Shown here: positions 13,320-20,736 of the stretch, piece after piece
Numbering within the stretch: position 1 is the stretch's first letter
Layout: each line of letters opens with the position of its first letter
Source of the DNA: Microcaldota archaeon
Lineage (GTDB): Archaea; Micrarchaeota; Micrarchaeia; Norongarragalinales; UBA97
DNA: 33,001 nt
Direction of reading: 5' to 3'
NCBI GenBank assembly: GCA_016194335.1
Contig: JACQBR010000013.1
Span: 1 to 33,001 of the forward strand
The notes under the pieces: model-generated
What the model was told of the DNA's origin: nothing
Database searches by the model: none
What the model saw: the letters and a program-made list of their open reading frames with translations, nothing else
Program-made: the position numbers and the translations under genes

Positions 13320-13817
13320 ATGCCCTTCCTGCCCGAATCCATCTGGCGCCGCAGGCTTGCAAGCGAGAAGGCCGAGCTTGACGCGAGCGGCGAGAGCTTC
13401 AGCGCCAATTCCGACCTCACCCAATACGACTTTACCGTTAGGGGCGCTGGGTTTTTTCTTAATTCCGACGGCTCGGTGGGCAAGGCCGGCTCCCACCGCG
13501 TGCGAGTTTCGCTCAAGCGCGAGTATCCCTACGCTGGGGGGATGGACGTGGTGTGGCTCACTCCAATATTCCACCCCAACATCCGCAGCGAAGACGGCAA
13601 AGTGTGCATCCACCTCCTCAACGCGTGGGCCGAAGGCCAGACCGTCGCTTCCCTCGTGGCCGGGTTGCGTCAACTGCTTGCCAACCCCAACCCCCAAGAC
13701 CCGCTTAACAAGGAGGCGGCGAAATTCTTTATCGAACACCCCGACGCGCTAAGCGCAAGCGCCCTGCCTCCCTCCCAGAATAAGCTTACCCGGCCAAAAA
13801 TAGTTTTCAGCAGTTAG
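13320..13817 (+). CDS. E2 ubiquitin-conjugating enzyme (UBC fold)
   Basis: 165 residues from ATG 13320. The UBC fold is clear: N-terminal helix (ESIWRRRLASEKAEL), strands (YDFTVRGAGFF, HRVRVSLKREYPYAGGM), the VVWLTPIFHPNI stretch with the HPN motif at 85-87, and GKVCIHLLNAW with catalytic Cys96. Then come Trp103 and the helix TVASLVAGLRQLLANPNPQDPLN, where the P-x-P-x-x-P-x-N element matches eukaryotic E2s. After UBC about 20 residues rich in Ser/Pro end in KIVFSS. The enzyme should accept Ubl from the E1 as a thioester and pass it to lysines, perhaps with the RING-like protein. The only plausible alternative is a catalytically inert UEV, which the intact HPN and Cys argue against. Own TATA at 13289-13297. 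Confidence 0.9.
   Translation: MPFLPESIWRRRLASEKAELDASGESFSANSDLTQYDFTVRGAGFFLNSDGSVGKAGSHRVRVSLKREYPYAGGMDVVWLTPIFHPNIRSEDGKVCIHLLNAWAEGQTVASLVAGLRQLLANPNPQDPLNKEAAKFFIEHPDALSASALPPSQNKLTRPKIVFSS
13797..13805 (+). promoter_or_regulatory. TATA-like box of the 55-aa gene
   Basis: AAAAATAGT inside the 3' end of the E2 gene is centred 26 nt before ATG 13827, so the small gene may have its own leaderless transcript besides read-through from E2. Confidence 0.45.
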
Positions 13818-13826
13818 TGAGCAACG

Positions 13827-13994
13827 ATGGACAAGCCCAGAGTCGTAGGAGTGAAGGCACTCGTGCTTGAAGAGCGCGCGCCTCCCGCCAATGAGCTGAT
13901 TGTGCAGAGGCACGGACCGGAAATTATTGTCGGCGGGGAGACGAAAAAAGAAGGAGGGTTTCTAGCGAGAATCAGGAAGATGTTTGGGATTTGA
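13827..13994 (+). CDS. 55-residue protein with amphipathic C-terminal tail, downstream of E2
   Basis: ATG 13827, stop TGA 13992-13994, 9 nt after the E2 stop. It starts MDKPRVVGVKALVLEER and ends GGFLARIRKMFGI. The middle (ELIVQRHGPEIIVGGE) looks like a beta hairpin. The last 11 residues, FLARIRKMFGI, align with the end of the 440-aa disordered protein, LVSKIRGLLHI, as an amphipathic basic helix. A TATA-like box is correctly placed. The family is not recognised. Position and tail suggest it belongs to the ubiquitin-like locus, perhaps as a docking peptide or membrane-tethering helix; this is speculative. U-rich sequence (13993-14012) follows as terminator. Confidence 0.55.
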   Translation: MDKPRVVGVKALVLEERAPPANELIVQRHGPEIIVGGETKKEGGFLARIRKMFGI

Positions 13995-14012
13995 TTTTGT
14001 TTTTTGTCTTGT
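13994..14012 (+). terminator. U-rich terminator behind the 55-aa gene
   Basis: A T-rich stretch with runs of 4 and 6 T directly after the stop, in the 30-nt gap before the convergent lhr gene. Confidence 0.4.
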
Positions 14013-14024
14013 GTGAATTGTCCT

Positions 14025-16922
14025 TCACGCCCTCCAGTATTTTCTCGTCTTGATAAACTGCTTCTGCGCTTCGAGCATGTCGGTGTAGAACTCGTTCTCG
14101 TCGTCGCGCAGGCGGGTGAGGAGGCGCGCGGCATTCTGCGGCCCGACTCCGTAAGTTGAGAGCGCAATGAGCGCCTTGCCTCCGTAGGCGCTGATGAGGG
14201 ACTCGGCACGCCGCGCCTCGTCAAGCTTGCCGCGTTCAGGGGGGGTAAGGGCCTTGCCTTCGTTTGACTTCTTCACAACAGCGCGGTATTCGCCAAGCGT
14301 CGCCTGGGTCGAGCCGCAGTTGGGGCACGAGATGGCGCTCCCCGCCTCCTTGAGGGCGAGGCTGAAGGGGTTGAGGCAGTAGTTGCACGATAGGAAGGCG
14401 CGCTGGCGCAGCAGATTCTCCTTGAACGCCTTCACCACCATTTCCGTGGGCTCAACCGGCGCGAGCAGCTCGCCAAACCCGCAGAACTCGAGAAAGTCCT
14501 TGGAAATGGGGGAGAGTTCAGCCTTCGAAACGATGCACGTTTTCCACCCTGCCAGAACCTTCTTTGCATTCTCCACGTCAAGCTTGTAGTAAAGAAGCTC
14601 GGCAAGCGCCTCGCGGAACACGGGCGTATTCTCGTTCGCCTCAACGAGGCGCTTGAGGTTTATGCGATTGAGGTCTGCATCCTTTCGGATGAGGCCGAAC
14701 CTTTTGGCCACGTCGACAAACCGCGTGCGGAACATCGGGGTGTGGGGGACGGCGCGGTTGAGGACCGACTCGAGCGAATCGCCCTTGAGCTCGCCAAGAA
14801 GCTTGAGGAGCTTCTCAAGGGGATATTCCTTCGAAAACTCAAACGCCATGGAAAACGCGCTTGGCCTCATCCTCACGCTCTGGCCCAGAGAGGCGCTCAC
14901 GAGAAATGAGAGTGCGCGGCCGATGGTTTCATTCACCTGGTTGCCTGCAAACGAATGGATGATGATGGTTTTTCCCGACGATTCGATAGAGAATGTTCTC
15001 GGCTTGGGCGTGAAAAACGGCCTTTGCCTCTCGGCGAATTGCGAGATTTGCGCAACGGCGTTTTTTGCGCAGTGGTAGTCCTTGGTCAACTGCCACTCGC
15101 CGGTTTTCCCCTCAATCACCCCGTCCAAAAGGGATGCCACTTCCTGGCAGGCCTCAAGCGAAACTGGAATCTCCTCCCCCACCCAGTCGGGCACCGCCGC
15201 GGTGTAGCTGCCTTCCTGCTCTACAACCACCTCCTGCCCCGCAATGCTGAGAACCTTCCAGGGCAGTCCGCGCGCTATGAACGCCGCGTCCTTGGAGAGG
15301 TATTCCGCCACGAACTCCTCGTCAAGCGTGGCGACGATGCGGCGGGTGCCCGCGTCCTTGACGATGAATTTCCTAAGGTCCGGGATCGTGGAGAGGTTTT
15401 CGTAGTAATAGAGCTTGGTCGCCCGCGATGTGGTCATCAGCGAATAGTCGTCCGAGAGTGAAATGAGGCGCTGGCTCGAAATCTGCTTGCACGTGTGGAT
15501 GAATTCCTCGTAGGAAAGGGTCTTGAACTGGGCCGCGCGCCTGAAGATTCCAAACACTTTGCCGCACTCCACGTTCTTCCCGTCGTTGTCAAGAAGAATG
15601 CCTGCAATCTGGTGCGCCAGCACGTCAAGGCTGTTGAGTGCGAAGCGCGAATGCTCAAGCAGCCGCCTTCCCGCCCTGTCCGCCATCACCGCGCTTTCCA
15701 CGCAATCCATTCCTTCCACCGCGATGATGAGCCCGTGGGGCGTGAGGTTCTTGGAGTGCCCGCTGCGGCCAACCCTCTGGAGCAGCCGCACCACCTGCCT
15801 TGGCGAGTGGTATTGCACCACCTGGTCAACGCTTCCAATGTCGATTCCCAATTCGAGGCTTGAGGTGCACACGATTGCCTTGAGCTTGCGCTCCCCGCCC
15901 TTTAGCTTGAACTCCCGTTCCGCCTCAAGCCGCGCTTCCTTAGCGAGGCTTCCGTGGTGCACCGCAATCTTTCCCCGCAGCTGCTCTATCTGGAAAAGCA
16001 ATGCGCTCAGGCTCTCGGCAAGCGAGCGGGTGTTGGTGAAAACAAGCGTCGCGTTCCCTTTTCCGATAAGTTCGGCAAGCCTATCGAGCCGCGCGGCAGT
16101 CGCTCCGTCAAGCCCCAAGCCCGCGGGGATTTCGTCACCCGGCGCCCTTGAGGGATATTCCACCGTGAGCTTCATTTCCCTCTCGAGGCCCATCCTCACC
16201 GTCGTAGTTTGGGGCGAGAGGAACTCCGCGGCCTTCACCTCGTCGCCCACCGTCGCGCTCAGGCCTATGATTTGAAAATTGTTTCTGGGAGTGTTTTTTC
16301 CATCAACAACGGGATTCTGCGCATCGGTGGAAAAGTCCGAATCTTGGTTTTGATTTCGTATGCCGCCCTTTTCCCCCACCCTCTCCCTCAGCCTCTCAAG
16401 CGCGAGGCCCAATTGCGTTCCCCGCTTGGAGTCGAGCAGCTCGTGCACCTCGTCCACCACCACCCATTGAATGTTGCGGAGGTTGTCCCGGATTTTCGGC
16501 GCGATTAAGAGAGAGTTGAGGCTTTCGGGAGTGGTGACCAGAAGCTGCGGCGGTTTTTCCCTCTGCTTAACTCTCTCCGTTTGCGTCGTGTCGCCGTGCC
16601 TGACTGCCAATGAGATTCCCAGCAAGTGGCACCAGTAGGCAAGCCTTTCCATCTGGTCGCGATTGAGCGCGCGCAGGGGTGTGATGTAGAGGAACTGGAT
16701 CCCTTCGGTCTTGCCGGCGTCGATGTTGGCAAGCATCTTGCTCAAAATCGCCAGGGTGCAGCTTTCAGTCTTGCCGTATCCCGTGGGCGCAATCACGAGC
16801 ACATCATTCCCCCGCATCACGTGGGGGATCGCCTTTTCCTGGATTTCCGTCAGCTCGCCAAACCTCGCCTTCGCCAGGTCCGCAACGCGCTTGTCGAGAA
16901 GTCCGTAACTGCCGCTTGCCAT
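14025..16922 (-). CDS. lhr: Lhr-type superfamily 2 DNA helicase
   Basis: 965 residues. SF2 motifs in order: Q-like ELTEIQEKAIPHV, motif I APTGYGKTES, Ia TPLRALNRDQ, motif II VVDEVHEL, motif III GLSATVGD, motif IV TLVFTNTRSLAE, motif V SSLELGIDIG and motif VI QRVGRSGHS. The C-terminal Lhr winged-helix/beta-barrel region follows. Near residue 850 a zinc pair CNYC and CPNC is visible. Lhr is a large 3'-5' helicase implicated in replication-fork repair and RNA:DNA unwinding. ATG 16922 has a TATA-like element (CATTTATC, minus strand, around 16942-16950) at about -25. Length fits archaeal Lhr. It is convergent with the 55-aa gene. The 134-bp gap upstream to uvrC holds no gene I can see. Confidence 0.92.
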   Translation of the reverse strand: MASGSYGLLDKRVADLAKARFGELTEIQEKAIPHVMRGNDVLVIAPTGYGKTESCTLAILSKMLANIDAGKTEGIQFLYITPLRALNRDQMERLAYWCHLLGISLAVRHGDTTQTERVKQREKPPQLLVTTPESLNSLLIAPKIRDNLRNIQWVVVDEVHELLDSKRGTQLGLALERLRERVGEKGGIRNQNQDSDFSTDAQNPVVDGKNTPRNNFQIIGLSATVGDEVKAAEFLSPQTTTVRMGLEREMKLTVEYPSRAPGDEIPAGLGLDGATAARLDRLAELIGKGNATLVFTNTRSLAESLSALLFQIEQLRGKIAVHHGSLAKEARLEAEREFKLKGGERKLKAIVCTSSLELGIDIGSVDQVVQYHSPRQVVRLLQRVGRSGHSKNLTPHGLIIAVEGMDCVESAVMADRAGRRLLEHSRFALNSLDVLAHQIAGILLDNDGKNVECGKVFGIFRRAAQFKTLSYEEFIHTCKQISSQRLISLSDDYSLMTTSRATKLYYYENLSTIPDLRKFIVKDAGTRRIVATLDEEFVAEYLSKDAAFIARGLPWKVLSIAGQEVVVEQEGSYTAAVPDWVGEEIPVSLEACQEVASLLDGVIEGKTGEWQLTKDYHCAKNAVAQISQFAERQRPFFTPKPRTFSIESSGKTIIIHSFAGNQVNETIGRALSFLVSASLGQSVRMRPSAFSMAFEFSKEYPLEKLLKLLGELKGDSLESVLNRAVPHTPMFRTRFVDVAKRFGLIRKDADLNRINLKRLVEANENTPVFREALAELLYYKLDVENAKKVLAGWKTCIVSKAELSPISKDFLEFCGFGELLAPVEPTEMVVKAFKENLLRQRAFLSCNYCLNPFSLALKEAGSAISCPNCGSTQATLGEYRAVVKKSNEGKALTPPERGKLDEARRAESLISAYGGKALIALSTYGVGPQNAARLLTRLRDDENEFYTDMLEAQKQFIKTRKYWRA

Positions 16923-17056
16923 TGCAAAACACTGGGTGGGGATAAATGGGGTTGGCTGCAGGCAATGTCCTGCCCGCAGCCTCTGAAGGATAGTAGATTG
17001 GCAAAGGGTTATACTCCGTGCGGGTCAATGGCCGGGCGGCTGGCGCGGGAGTCCCT

Positions 17057-18799
17057 TCAGTAGTTGAACGGCAGTTCGGGCTCTTGCGGTTGAGGTTCTT
17101 TTTCTGAAGCAGTTCTTTTTCCAAATGGGGCTGCATCACGCTTATTTCCTATTCTGGCCAATTCCTCGTCCTGCTTCGGCGCGGTCATTCCCTTCCCCCT
17201 CAGCTTGCGGTGGTAGGTGATGGCAAAGCGGTGTGCCTCGTTCCTCGCCCTCTGGAGGAGCTTGAGGCCGGGGTGGGAGTGAGGCAGGCGCAGGGGGGCG
17301 AGCGCGTTGGGCGAGTAAATTTCCTCTAACCGCTTTGCAAGCGCGATGCAGGGAATATCAGCGCCCGCCAGGACAAGCGCGTCAAGCGCTGCGGAGAGCT
17401 GGCCCGGCCCGCCGTCAATCACGATTAAGTCGGGGCCGGGCATCTGCCCTGCAAGCGTGCCGGCAAACCGCCTGAAGACAATTTCCCCAATCGAGGCAAA
17501 ATCATCGGGCTTTTCCCCCGCGGTCTTCACCTTGAATTTCCTGTAGCGCGACTTTCGCGCCTTGCCATTTTCGAACCGCACCATGCTCCCTACGGTGAAA
17601 GAGCCGGAGAGCGTGCTGATGTCGAAGCATTCGATTGCGTTCGGGGGGGAGTCGAGCTTGAGTGCCCGTTGGAGAGCAAGCACGTCGTTGGGCGTGTCCG
17701 CCTCTCCGGCAAGCAGCGCTGCGTTCCTTTCGGCAAGCTCGAGCAGTTCCATCTTCCCGCCCTTTTCGGGAACCGCGATGCGCACGCGCCCCTTTTTCGT
17801 TTCCTCCAGAAACTTTTCGAGCGAATCGGAGTCGTCCGGCCTTTCGCGGACTATGATCAAGTCCGGAACCAGCCTCTCTGCGTAGTAGCCGGAAATGAAT
17901 TGGGAAAGCATTCCGGAAGGCTCCACCGCATCCAGCGCGTATGCCTGCCTCTGCGCAATCGCGCCTCGCGTTATTGAAAAGACGTTCACGAAAAATTTCC
18001 CGCCCTTCCTTGCGATTCCGATCACGTCCTCATTCGAGGCCACGTGCCTCTCCACCACCTGCCTCTGGGAAACGCGTCCTACTGCCTCGATTTTGTTCCT
18101 GAGCGAAAGCGCCTTTTCGAATTCCATGCGCCCGGAAGAGGCCCTCATCTCCCCTTCCATTTCCCGAATGATTTCCCCTCCCCTGCCTTCCAGGAGGTCA
18201 ACCGCGCGCCTCACGTCCCTTGCGTAATCCTCCTTTGAAACCAGCCCTGCGCACGGGCCCGAGCAATAGCCGAGGTAATACTGCAGGCACGGCTGCCTGG
18301 GCAGCGTCTGGCAAGTTCGGATTTTGAACGTCTTTTGGGCGAATCGCACGAAATTCCCGCGCGAGATTCCGCTGGTGAACGGGCCGAACACCTTCCCGCC
18401 GGCCTTTGGCCCCTCCGGCGGCTTGCGGACGGTGAGCAGCCTGGGGAATTCCTCTCCCGTCACGACGAGGTAGGTGTAGCGGTGGGAGTCCTTGAGGTCG
18501 CTGTTGAACTCGGGGCGGTGCTGCTTGATGAGGGCGTTTTCCAGGACGAGCGCCTCGTGCCCGCTGTTGGTGGAGATGAATTCCACTCCTTGCGCCCGTT
18601 GCATCAGCGCCCTGGTCTTCCCAAACTGCCTTTCTGGAGGGAGGAAATAGTACCGGATGCGCTCGCGCAGCACGTTGGCCTTGCCTACGTAAAGCACCTT
18701 CGCCACGGCGTCGCGGAAAATGTAAACCCCCGCAGAAGCGGGGGCTCTGGAAGGCTCGAAGCTGAACATTGCGCGTTTCTCCCTCCACATTGTTTGCAC
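17057..18799 (-). CDS. uvrC: Excinuclease UvrC, lacking the C-terminal helix-hairpin-helix domain
   Basis: 580 residues. The GIY-YIG nuclease is at the N-terminus (GVYIFRDAVAKVLYVGKAN). The Cys-rich CQTLPRQPCLQYYLGYCSGPC segment follows, then a UVR motif (RMEFEKALSLRNKIEA). The RNase H-like half has ECFDIS, VIDGGPGQ and RNEAHRFA. Normally a helix-hairpin-helix pair follows the EAHRFA helix; here the sequence turns into a charged tail ending in EPELPFNY, so the HhH region is missing. UvrC makes both incisions in UvrABC repair; no uvrA or uvrB is in this window. UvrABC in archaea is generally taken as acquired from bacteria. GTG 18799 and ATG 18790 are both possible starts; the TATA-like element at 18818-18825 fits either approximately. 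Confidence 0.93.
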   Translation of the reverse strand: MQTMWREKRAMFSFEPSRAPASAGVYIFRDAVAKVLYVGKANVLRERIRYYFLPPERQFGKTRALMQRAQGVEFISTNSGHEALVLENALIKQHRPEFNSDLKDSHRYTYLVVTGEEFPRLLTVRKPPEGPKAGGKVFGPFTSGISRGNFVRFAQKTFKIRTCQTLPRQPCLQYYLGYCSGPCAGLVSKEDYARDVRRAVDLLEGRGGEIIREMEGEMRASSGRMEFEKALSLRNKIEAVGRVSQRQVVERHVASNEDVIGIARKGGKFFVNVFSITRGAIAQRQAYALDAVEPSGMLSQFISGYYAERLVPDLIIVRERPDDSDSLEKFLEETKKGRVRIAVPEKGGKMELLELAERNAALLAGEADTPNDVLALQRALKLDSPPNAIECFDISTLSGSFTVGSMVRFENGKARKSRYRKFKVKTAGEKPDDFASIGEIVFRRFAGTLAGQMPGPDLIVIDGGPGQLSAALDALVLAGADIPCIALAKRLEEIYSPNALAPLRLPHSHPGLKLLQRARNEAHRFAITYHRKLRGKGMTAPKQDEELARIGNKRDAAPFGKRTASEKEPQPQEPELPFNY

Positions 18800-18817
18800 C
18801 GTTGGAAATCAAAAGCC

Positions 18818-18825
18818 TTTTTATC
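18818..18825. promoter_or_regulatory. A/T box probably shared by divergent uvrC and membrane-protein genes
   Basis: TTTTTATC (GATAAAAA on the minus strand) is the only A/T-rich element in the 50-bp gap. It is centred about 28 nt from ATG 18850 on the plus strand and 23-32 nt from the uvrC start candidates (GTG 18799, ATG 18790). A single TBP site would therefore serve both directions. Confidence 0.45.
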
Positions 18826-18849
18826 ATCGGCCATGCCTCTTCTTACTGA

Positions 18850-19224
18850 ATGGCACTCCTCGAGTTCCTCATTCTCCTCTCCCGCGCCGCGTCGATAGCC
18901 GTCGCGCCGGTGATGATTTTCTACTCGCTTGCGGGAATGCATTCCGCCGAAGGGAGGCAAAGCCGGAGCGAGCAGGGGAGCTACTGGATTCTCCTCCTCT
19001 GCGGCGTTTTCCTCGGCATTTCGGAGCTTGCGCTGATATACTTCGACGTTTCGCAAAACTCAATCGCCGGCCTTGCCGCGTCCCTCCTGCGCATGTGCGC
19101 GTTTCTCGCCCTCATCCTCCACGTGAGGGGCAGGGCGAAGGTGAGCGCAAGGCCCCACCTCGAGGCGCAGATGAGGAAGGCCTACCGGAATAAGGGGAAA
19201 ATCGCGGGGCAGCGGGATTCATAG
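18850..19224 (+). CDS. Small membrane protein, three predicted helices
   Basis: 124 residues. Hydrophobic segments: LLEFLILLSRAASIAVAPVMIFYSL, SYWILLLCGVFLGISELALIYF, and SIAGLAASLLRMCAFLALILHV. The C-terminal ~30 residues are basic (GRAKVSARPHLEAQMRKAYRNKG) and should be cytoplasmic. No family is recognised. Divergent from uvrC with a shared promoter region. Two tandem inverted repeats start at the stop codon. Confidence 0.65.
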   Translation: MALLEFLILLSRAASIAVAPVMIFYSLAGMHSAEGRQSRSEQGSYWILLLCGVFLGISELALIYFDVSQNSIAGLAASLLRMCAFLALILHVRGRAKVSARPHLEAQMRKAYRNKGKIAGQRDS

Positions 19225-19264
19225 CAAATCGCATTAATTCTGGAACTTTAGAAGTGCGATTTGC
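19224..19264. repeat. Perfect 10-bp inverted repeat, 21-nt loop
   Basis: GCAAATCGCA (19224-19233) pairs exactly with TGCGATTTGC (19255-19264) around a 21-nt A/T-rich loop. It begins on the last base of the preceding stop codon, so as RNA it may protect or terminate that mRNA. Confidence 0.75.
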
Positions 19265-19267
19265 AAC

Positions 19268-19310
19268 TAGCGGATTGCTGGCAATGTTTCATTATTTATG
19301 CAATCCGCTA
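19268..19310. repeat. Perfect 11-bp inverted repeat, 21-nt loop, related to its neighbour
   Basis: TAGCGGATTGC (19268-19278) pairs exactly with GCAATCCGCTA (19300-19310), again with a 21-nt loop. Its arm GCAATCCGC resembles the GCAAATCGC arm of the first repeat, giving four related 9-mers in the order + - - +. Confidence 0.75.
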
Positions 19311-19331
19311 TCAGCCGGTGCGGTTTGAGAA

Positions 19332-19424
19332 TCAAATTCCCGAGAGCGCCAGGATTAGGATGGCGAGCACTATCGTCCAGTTCTTGTAGTCTTCAATATC
19401 CCAGCCCGGCGTTACTCCCAGCAT
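19332..19424 (-). CDS. 30-residue single-helix membrane peptide (candidate)
   Basis: ATG 19424 to TGA 19332-19334. The product is MLGVTPGWDIEDYKNW followed by a hydrophobic helix TIVLAILILALSGI that runs to the C-terminus: a short polar head, one membrane helix and no tail. GGGGGATTGGA precedes the ATG at a spacing that could serve as a weak ribosome site. It lies 68 nt downstream of the eS1 gene end (19493) on the same strand and may be co-transcribed. Reminiscent of tiny tail-anchored subunits, but no family is assigned. The clean hydrophobic segment in a GC-rich region makes it worth listing; chance cannot be excluded. Confidence 0.4.
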   Translation of the reverse strand: MLGVTPGWDIEDYKNWTIVLAILILALSGI

Positions 19425-19492
19425 TCCAATCCCCCTTTGCAATAGGAGTTAAGGGAGGAAAAGTAGTTTTAACCAATTGGGCGCGTGAGCGT

Positions 19493-20242
19493 TTAGGCGG
19501 GGGCGGCTTGCGCTTCGGCCCGCTCTTCCGTTTCCTGCGCCTGGGGCGTTTCCTCTTGCTGCTGCGCGGGTTCTTCCTGCGCGGGCTGTTGGGTTTCCTG
19601 CCTTCTGGGCCGCCTTTCGTACTGGGGTTCCTCGCTTTGGGGAACGTCGAGCTTCTCTTCGGTGTCGAAAAGTTCCTTCAGTTCGGTCTTCCACACTTCC
19701 ACCTTGCGAACTGGCGTGATGGTGTGGAGGATTTTTTGCAGGTCTTGGGCGCTGTGGCCGAAAATCACTTCGCGCACGAAATCGCCGAAGTTCTGCGCAT
19801 TGGCGCGCTTGGCCAATTCCATGGTGATGGCCTTGCGGATGGCCTTCTTCTGCGCCTCGCTGCAGCGGAATTCGCTCACCGCCGTGGCCTTGATGCGGAA
19901 TTCGACGCCGTCTTTTGAAACCGCGTCGAACACTGCGTCCACGACGTCCCTGCGCCTGCGCACGAGGGTTCGCATGTACTCGCGGGCGACGCTGTGGCCG
20001 ATGAACTTTGTGTTCGCCTTCTTCCCCTCGATGTCAGTGACGCGCAGGCGGATGGTGGTGTAGATGTGGCCCATGTCCTTGGTGAGTTCCTTCAGCGGGA
20101 TGTCGATGATGCGGTTGATGAGCTTGTCGTCCTCGTAGGCCGTCACTTCCGCGGCATGGATGTTGTTGAGGAAGTTGGGCGCGATTACCGCATACCACTT
20201 CTTCTGCTTCCACGTGAGCGTCTTTTTGGGAGTCACTGCCAT
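19493..20242 (-). CDS. rps3ae: Small-subunit ribosomal protein eS1 (S3Ae)
   Basis: 249 residues. The N-terminus KKTLTWKQKKWYAVIAPNFLNN and the segments KFIGHSVAREYMRTLVRRRRD and EFRIKATAVSEFRCSEAQKKAIRK are typical of S3Ae/eS1, a protein of the 30S platform contacting the mRNA exit region. After the conserved core (to about 205) there is a ~45-residue Gln/Glu/Pro-rich disordered tail (QQPAQEEPAQQQEE), unusual for this family. A TATA-like AGATAAAAG (minus strand, 20260-20270) is centred about 24 nt before the ATG, so the mRNA is probably leaderless. It follows uS15 on the same strand with its own promoter. Confidence 0.95.
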   Translation of the reverse strand: MAVTPKKTLTWKQKKWYAVIAPNFLNNIHAAEVTAYEDDKLINRIIDIPLKELTKDMGHIYTTIRLRVTDIEGKKANTKFIGHSVAREYMRTLVRRRRDVVDAVFDAVSKDGVEFRIKATAVSEFRCSEAQKKAIRKAITMELAKRANAQNFGDFVREVIFGHSAQDLQKILHTITPVRKVEVWKTELKELFDTEEKLDVPQSEEPQYERRPRRQETQQPAQEEPAQQQEETPQAQETEERAEAQAAPA

Positions 20243-20284
20243 CGTTTTTTCACGCCTTTTCTTTTATCTAATGCCTGTCGAAAA

Positions 20285-20734
20285 TCACTTGACGAGGAGC
20301 GCGGCGCTTTCGGGGTCGTACTTCCAGTCGGCGGGGAGCTTCCTTCCCCGGTAGTACTTCACCAGCCGCTTGACCTTGCTTTCGGTGCGGTCAAGCATCG
20401 CCTTGTTGATGTGGTCCTGCTTGTTGTTCTTGAGGTGCTTGCGCAGGCCGACGGCCTTGCGTATGAGGTGGATGAGGTCGGAGGGGTATTGGAGGAGCTT
20501 GTTCTTCTCCAGAATCTGCGATATCTTCCTTCCCGTCACGCCCCGCGTGCTGGGGATGCCGTGCTTGTCCCGCAGCGTCCGGCCGATTTGGGCGGGGTCG
20601 GTTCCCTGCCTTGCCAGCTCGATGATCTTTTCGGTGACTTCCTCCTTTGAGGATTCCACCCATGAGGGCGCGTTTTTTGCCTGGGGCTTGCTGCTGCCGG
20701 CAGAGCCCCTTTTTCTCGAATGCATCCTTGCCAT
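20285..20734 (-). CDS. rps15: Small-subunit ribosomal protein uS15
   Basis: 149 residues, the long archaeal/eukaryotic S15 form: MARMHSRKRGSAGSSKP, then SWVESSKEEVTEKIIELA, GIPSTRGVTGRKISQIL and the rRNA-binding core LIHLIRKAVGLRKHLKNN with KRLVKYYRGRKLP. It binds the central domain of 16S rRNA. The ATG lies only 2 nt after the valS stop codon, so translation is probably coupled to valS. Confidence 0.96.
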   Translation of the reverse strand: MARMHSRKRGSAGSSKPQAKNAPSWVESSKEEVTEKIIELARQGTDPAQIGRTLRDKHGIPSTRGVTGRKISQILEKNKLLQYPSDLIHLIRKAVGLRKHLKNNKQDHINKAMLDRTESKVKRLVKYYRGRKLPADWKYDPESAALLVK

Positions 20735-20736
20735 TG

